From assembly GCA_903889785.1 (NCBI GenBank), contig CAISYT010000070.1:1-7764 (forward strand): a stretch of DNA of 7,764 nucleotides, read 5' to 3'. This DNA is from an uncultured Caulobacterales bacterium (GTDB lineage Bacteria > Pseudomonadota > Alphaproteobacteria > Caulobacterales > Caulobacteraceae). Below are positions 5,575 through 7,764 of this stretch, piece after piece (position 1 is the first letter of the stretch; each line of letters opens with the position of its first letter). Below the pieces are notes generated by a model. That model did not search any database. It worked only from the letters and a program-made list of their open reading frames with translations, and was not told the DNA's origin. The translations under genes and the position numbers were made by a program.

Positions 5575-7764
5575 CTAGAAGGCGAACCGCAGGCCGAACT
5601 TGAAGCGACGCCCGATGATGTCATACGGGTTGCCACCCGAAATGATGTTCATCGCCACGATCGGGGGCTTCTTGTCGAGTAGATTGTCGATCAAGAGGTA
5701 GCCCGTCAGCTTCTTGCCGCCATCGTTGATGATGTCGTAGCTGATATTGGTGTTGTACAGCAGCGACTTCGGCCACTGGTTACGGTTGATCGAAAATGCG
5801 GAGGCCGGATTGTAGTCCGGGTCATCCGGGCCCTTCAAGATGGCGCTGTACTTGACGCCCGTGGTGAAGCGGGTGATCAGGCTGAAGTTCCACTTATCCA
5901 GAATATAGCTGACGTTACCGTTCCAGGACCAGGTCGGGACCGAGGTGCCGGCGTTGTCGACGTCATTCTTCAAAACGCCTTGGGCTAGGGTCAGAGTCCG
6001 CAGATCGCTGGCGAAAGTACCAAGCGCACGAAGGTTCAGGGAGCCCGGAACGTCAAAGTTCTCAAGCGGCACGCGGTAGGCGAATTCCATGTCAAGGCCG
6101 CTGGCGATCAGCGTGTTGGTGTTGGTCGGGATACCGTTCACCTGGTCGAAGCCAATCGGGCTAACGTTGCTACGGACCACAAACTGTTCGTACTGGGTTT
6201 GCTTTTCCAGCAGCAGGCGATCCAGCACATCCTGGGCCCCGACCGTGGCGATAATGCCGTTGATCTGGATATTGTACCAGTCGACGGAGGCGCGGAAGCC
6301 GTTGGTGAAGCCCCAGTGCGGCTGGAACACAACGCCGGCCGTATCGGTTTGGCCTTCTTCAGGCACCAAGTTGGGATTGCCTGTAGTGCGCGACGACACG
6401 AAGCCCGCGATGCCGGTCACCTTGTTGGTGACGTTGCTGGCACCACCGGAGCCCGGGTTGAACAGTTCATTGATGTTCGGCGCGCGGATGTCGAGCGACT
6501 TGGTATAACGGAAACGAAGCCAATCGTTCGGTTCCCAGGTGGCACCGATCTTCCAGGTGGTGACCGGGCCGGAGACCGAATAATCGGTGCGACGGATAGC
6601 CCCGTTCAGATCCAACGACTTGGCGAACGGCACGTCCTTGAGCAAAGGAACGCCGACTTCCACGTAGCCTTCCTTGACGCTGGTCGCGGCGTCATAGGCA
6701 CCTGGGTTGGAGTTCACTAGGATACCTTTGATACCGTCAGGCGTGCTCGTCACGTGTGCCTTGTCGCTGCGCCATTCAGCGCCGGCGGCGACTGAAACCG
6801 GACCAGCAGGCATCATAAACGGCTCGCCGGAGATATTGGCCGTAGCGTTGTCTTGGTCGAAGAAGTTCGCCTGGGTGCTGTGCGAGTTGAAGTAGGTGAT
6901 GGCGTCCTGGTTGCCGGCCGGCCCGAAAATATTCCAGGGCACACAGCCGGGGCGCACGTTGGCCAGATATGTGGCCTTCTGGGCGGTATTCACGCTGTTC
7001 AACATCGGGTTGGTCGCTATAGGGCCGCAGACTGCGGTGCCATTAGGACCAGCGACCGCATAGGCGGAAGCCATCTGGCTGGGTTCGGCCGGCGTGTTGT
7101 TGAAGTCGAACAAGAAGTAGCTCTTGCCCTTACCGATCGAGGCATCCCACTTCCAGTCGCCACCGAGGTGGATGGTGCCTTCCAGCTTGGCGTTACCGTT
7201 GAGGGTCTCAGTCCGGTTGCCGGAGGTCAACGGGCCAACGTCCATGTTCATACGCGAAACGGTGACCGACTGCAGGTTGTTGGCGACCATCGCATTGAGT
7301 GTTGCCGCCGGCAGGAACGGGTTGGTCCGCAACACGATGAAGTTGGTTGGCTGACGCACCGTGATGGTTGTCGCGTGCGTCATCAGGCTGCCGTAGTCGA
7401 CGTGGGCGCTGAACTTCAGATTGTCGTTGATTTCGTAGGTCAGCTTCGCAAGGGCGCTGGTCCGCTCGAACGGAGACTGGATCATCATGTTCAGGTACTC
7501 AATCTGACCGTAGTTGGCCTGATTGGGCGAATACATTTCGGTCGAACCGACGATCGGGCCGTACTGGAACTGATAAGGCGTACCACCGGGGCCAAAGGCC
7601 GTGCCCTTGAGGGGACCGGAGTTGATGATGCCGCCAAGGGTGTAGCCAGCCAGTTCGACGTTATTGGAGATAATATTGGCGGGGATGCCCGCGGCGCGGT
7701 TGTTCGCCGTCGTAAACTGGCCCGGTTCCTTCTTACCCCACTCGCGGGTGTACATGTTGCCGAC
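5575..7764 (-). CDS. TonB-dependent outer-membrane receptor, N-terminus outside window
   Basis: The visible 729 residues are the beta-barrel part of a TonB-dependent receptor, which imports a ligand across the outer membrane using proton motive force delivered by TonB-ExbB-ExbD. The signal peptide, TonB box and most or all of the plug domain lie beyond the right edge; the frame is open to base 7764, so the Met at 7755 is internal. Family features, numbered from that Met, are: a probable extracellular Cys pair (Cys243, and Cys271 in GCVPWNIFGP); the barrel signature RYTKSLDIRAPNINELF near 416-432; GNPNLVPE at 459-466; SGLDMEFAYRVPL near 552-564; a periplasmic-turn strand LLIDNLLDKKPP near 687-698; and the closing strand GRRFKFGLRFAF ending in Phe, the usual outer-membrane targeting residue. 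The pattern resembles the large receptors of Caulobacterales and Sphingomonadales that take up sugars, aromatics or unknown organics, not a typical siderophore receptor, but ligand identity is not readable. Its own terminator follows 67 bases downstream, before the cupin gene. Confidence 0.95.
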   Translation of the reverse strand, partial: VGNMYTREWGKKEPGQFTTANNRAAGIPANIISNNVELAGYTLGGIINSGPLKGTAFGPGGTPYQFQYGPIVGSTEMYSPNQANYGQIEYLNMMIQSPFERTSALAKLTYEINDNLKFSAHVDYGSLMTHATTITVRQPTNFIVLRTNPFLPAATLNAMVANNLQSVTVSRMNMDVGPLTSGNRTETLNGNAKLEGTIHLGGDWKWDASIGKGKSYFLFDFNNTPAEPSQMASAYAVAGPNGTAVCGPIATNPMLNSVNTAQKATYLANVRPGCVPWNIFGPAGNQDAITYFNSHSTQANFFDQDNATANISGEPFMMPAGPVSVAAGAEWRSDKAHVTSTPDGIKGILVNSNPGAYDAATSVKEGYVEVGVPLLKDVPFAKSLDLNGAIRRTDYSVSGPVTTWKIGATWEPNDWLRFRYTKSLDIRAPNINELFNPGSGGASNVTNKVTGIAGFVSSRTTGNPNLVPEEGQTDTAGVVFQPHWGFTNGFRASVDWYNIQINGIIATVGAQDVLDRLLLEKQTQYEQFVVRSNVSPIGFDQVNGIPTNTNTLIASGLDMEFAYRVPLENFDVPGSLNLRALGTFASDLRTLTLAQGVLKNDVDNAGTSVPTWSWNGNVSYILDKWNFSLITRFTTGVKYSAILKGPDDPDYNPASAFSINRNQWPKSLLYNTNISYDIINDGGKKLTGYLLIDNLLDKKPPIVAMNIISGGNPYDIIGRRFKFGLRFAF

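Noticed and set aside
6199..6720. 173-codon plus-strand ORF
   Set aside because: It is fully antisense to the receptor barrel, which has clear family motifs throughout; the ORF is a composition shadow.

Overview
The window is GC-rich, densely coded DNA with strong G/C third-position bias. The gene families point to an aerobic alphaproteobacterium. The TonB-dependent receptor is of the kind expanded in Caulobacterales and Sphingomonadales; assignment to that order is an inference from family resemblance. I see no rRNA, tRNA, CRISPR array, insertion sequence or phage gene.

Layout, left to right. Bases 1-228 hold no convincing gene. A small minus-strand pair follows: a DUF1330 protein (605-889) and, downstream of it, a short PilZ-domain protein (229-471) whose 5' end looks frameshifted. 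An 83-base divergent gap at 890-972 separates this pair from a plus-strand operon. That operon encodes an SCP-x-type thiolase (973-2142), a type II (S)-2-haloacid dehalogenase (2195-2881) and a YfcG-like Nu-class glutathione transferase (2893-3615). A 181-base convergent gap at 3616-3796 contains an 8-bp stem hairpin. The rest is on the minus strand: a partial TonB-dependent receptor running off the right edge (5575-7764), a rho-independent terminator (5472-5508), a small cupin (5083-5460), and an amidase-signature hydrolase (3797-5086) that overlaps the cupin by four bases.

How the genes may work together (inference). The receptor would import a bulky or scarce compound across the outer membrane. 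The amidase could hydrolyse an amide bond, and the cupin could be an oxygenase, isomerase or sensor-like partner. The facing operon could remove a halogen from a 2-haloacid, handle reactive thiol or disulfide intermediates with glutathione, and cleave a beta-ketoacyl-CoA by thiolysis. This reads as a peripheral catabolic island for an unusual carbon source, possibly halogenated or amide-containing. No gene fixes the substrate. Each family is known; the novelty, if any, lies in the combination and in the terminator placed directly before the cupin-amidase pair.
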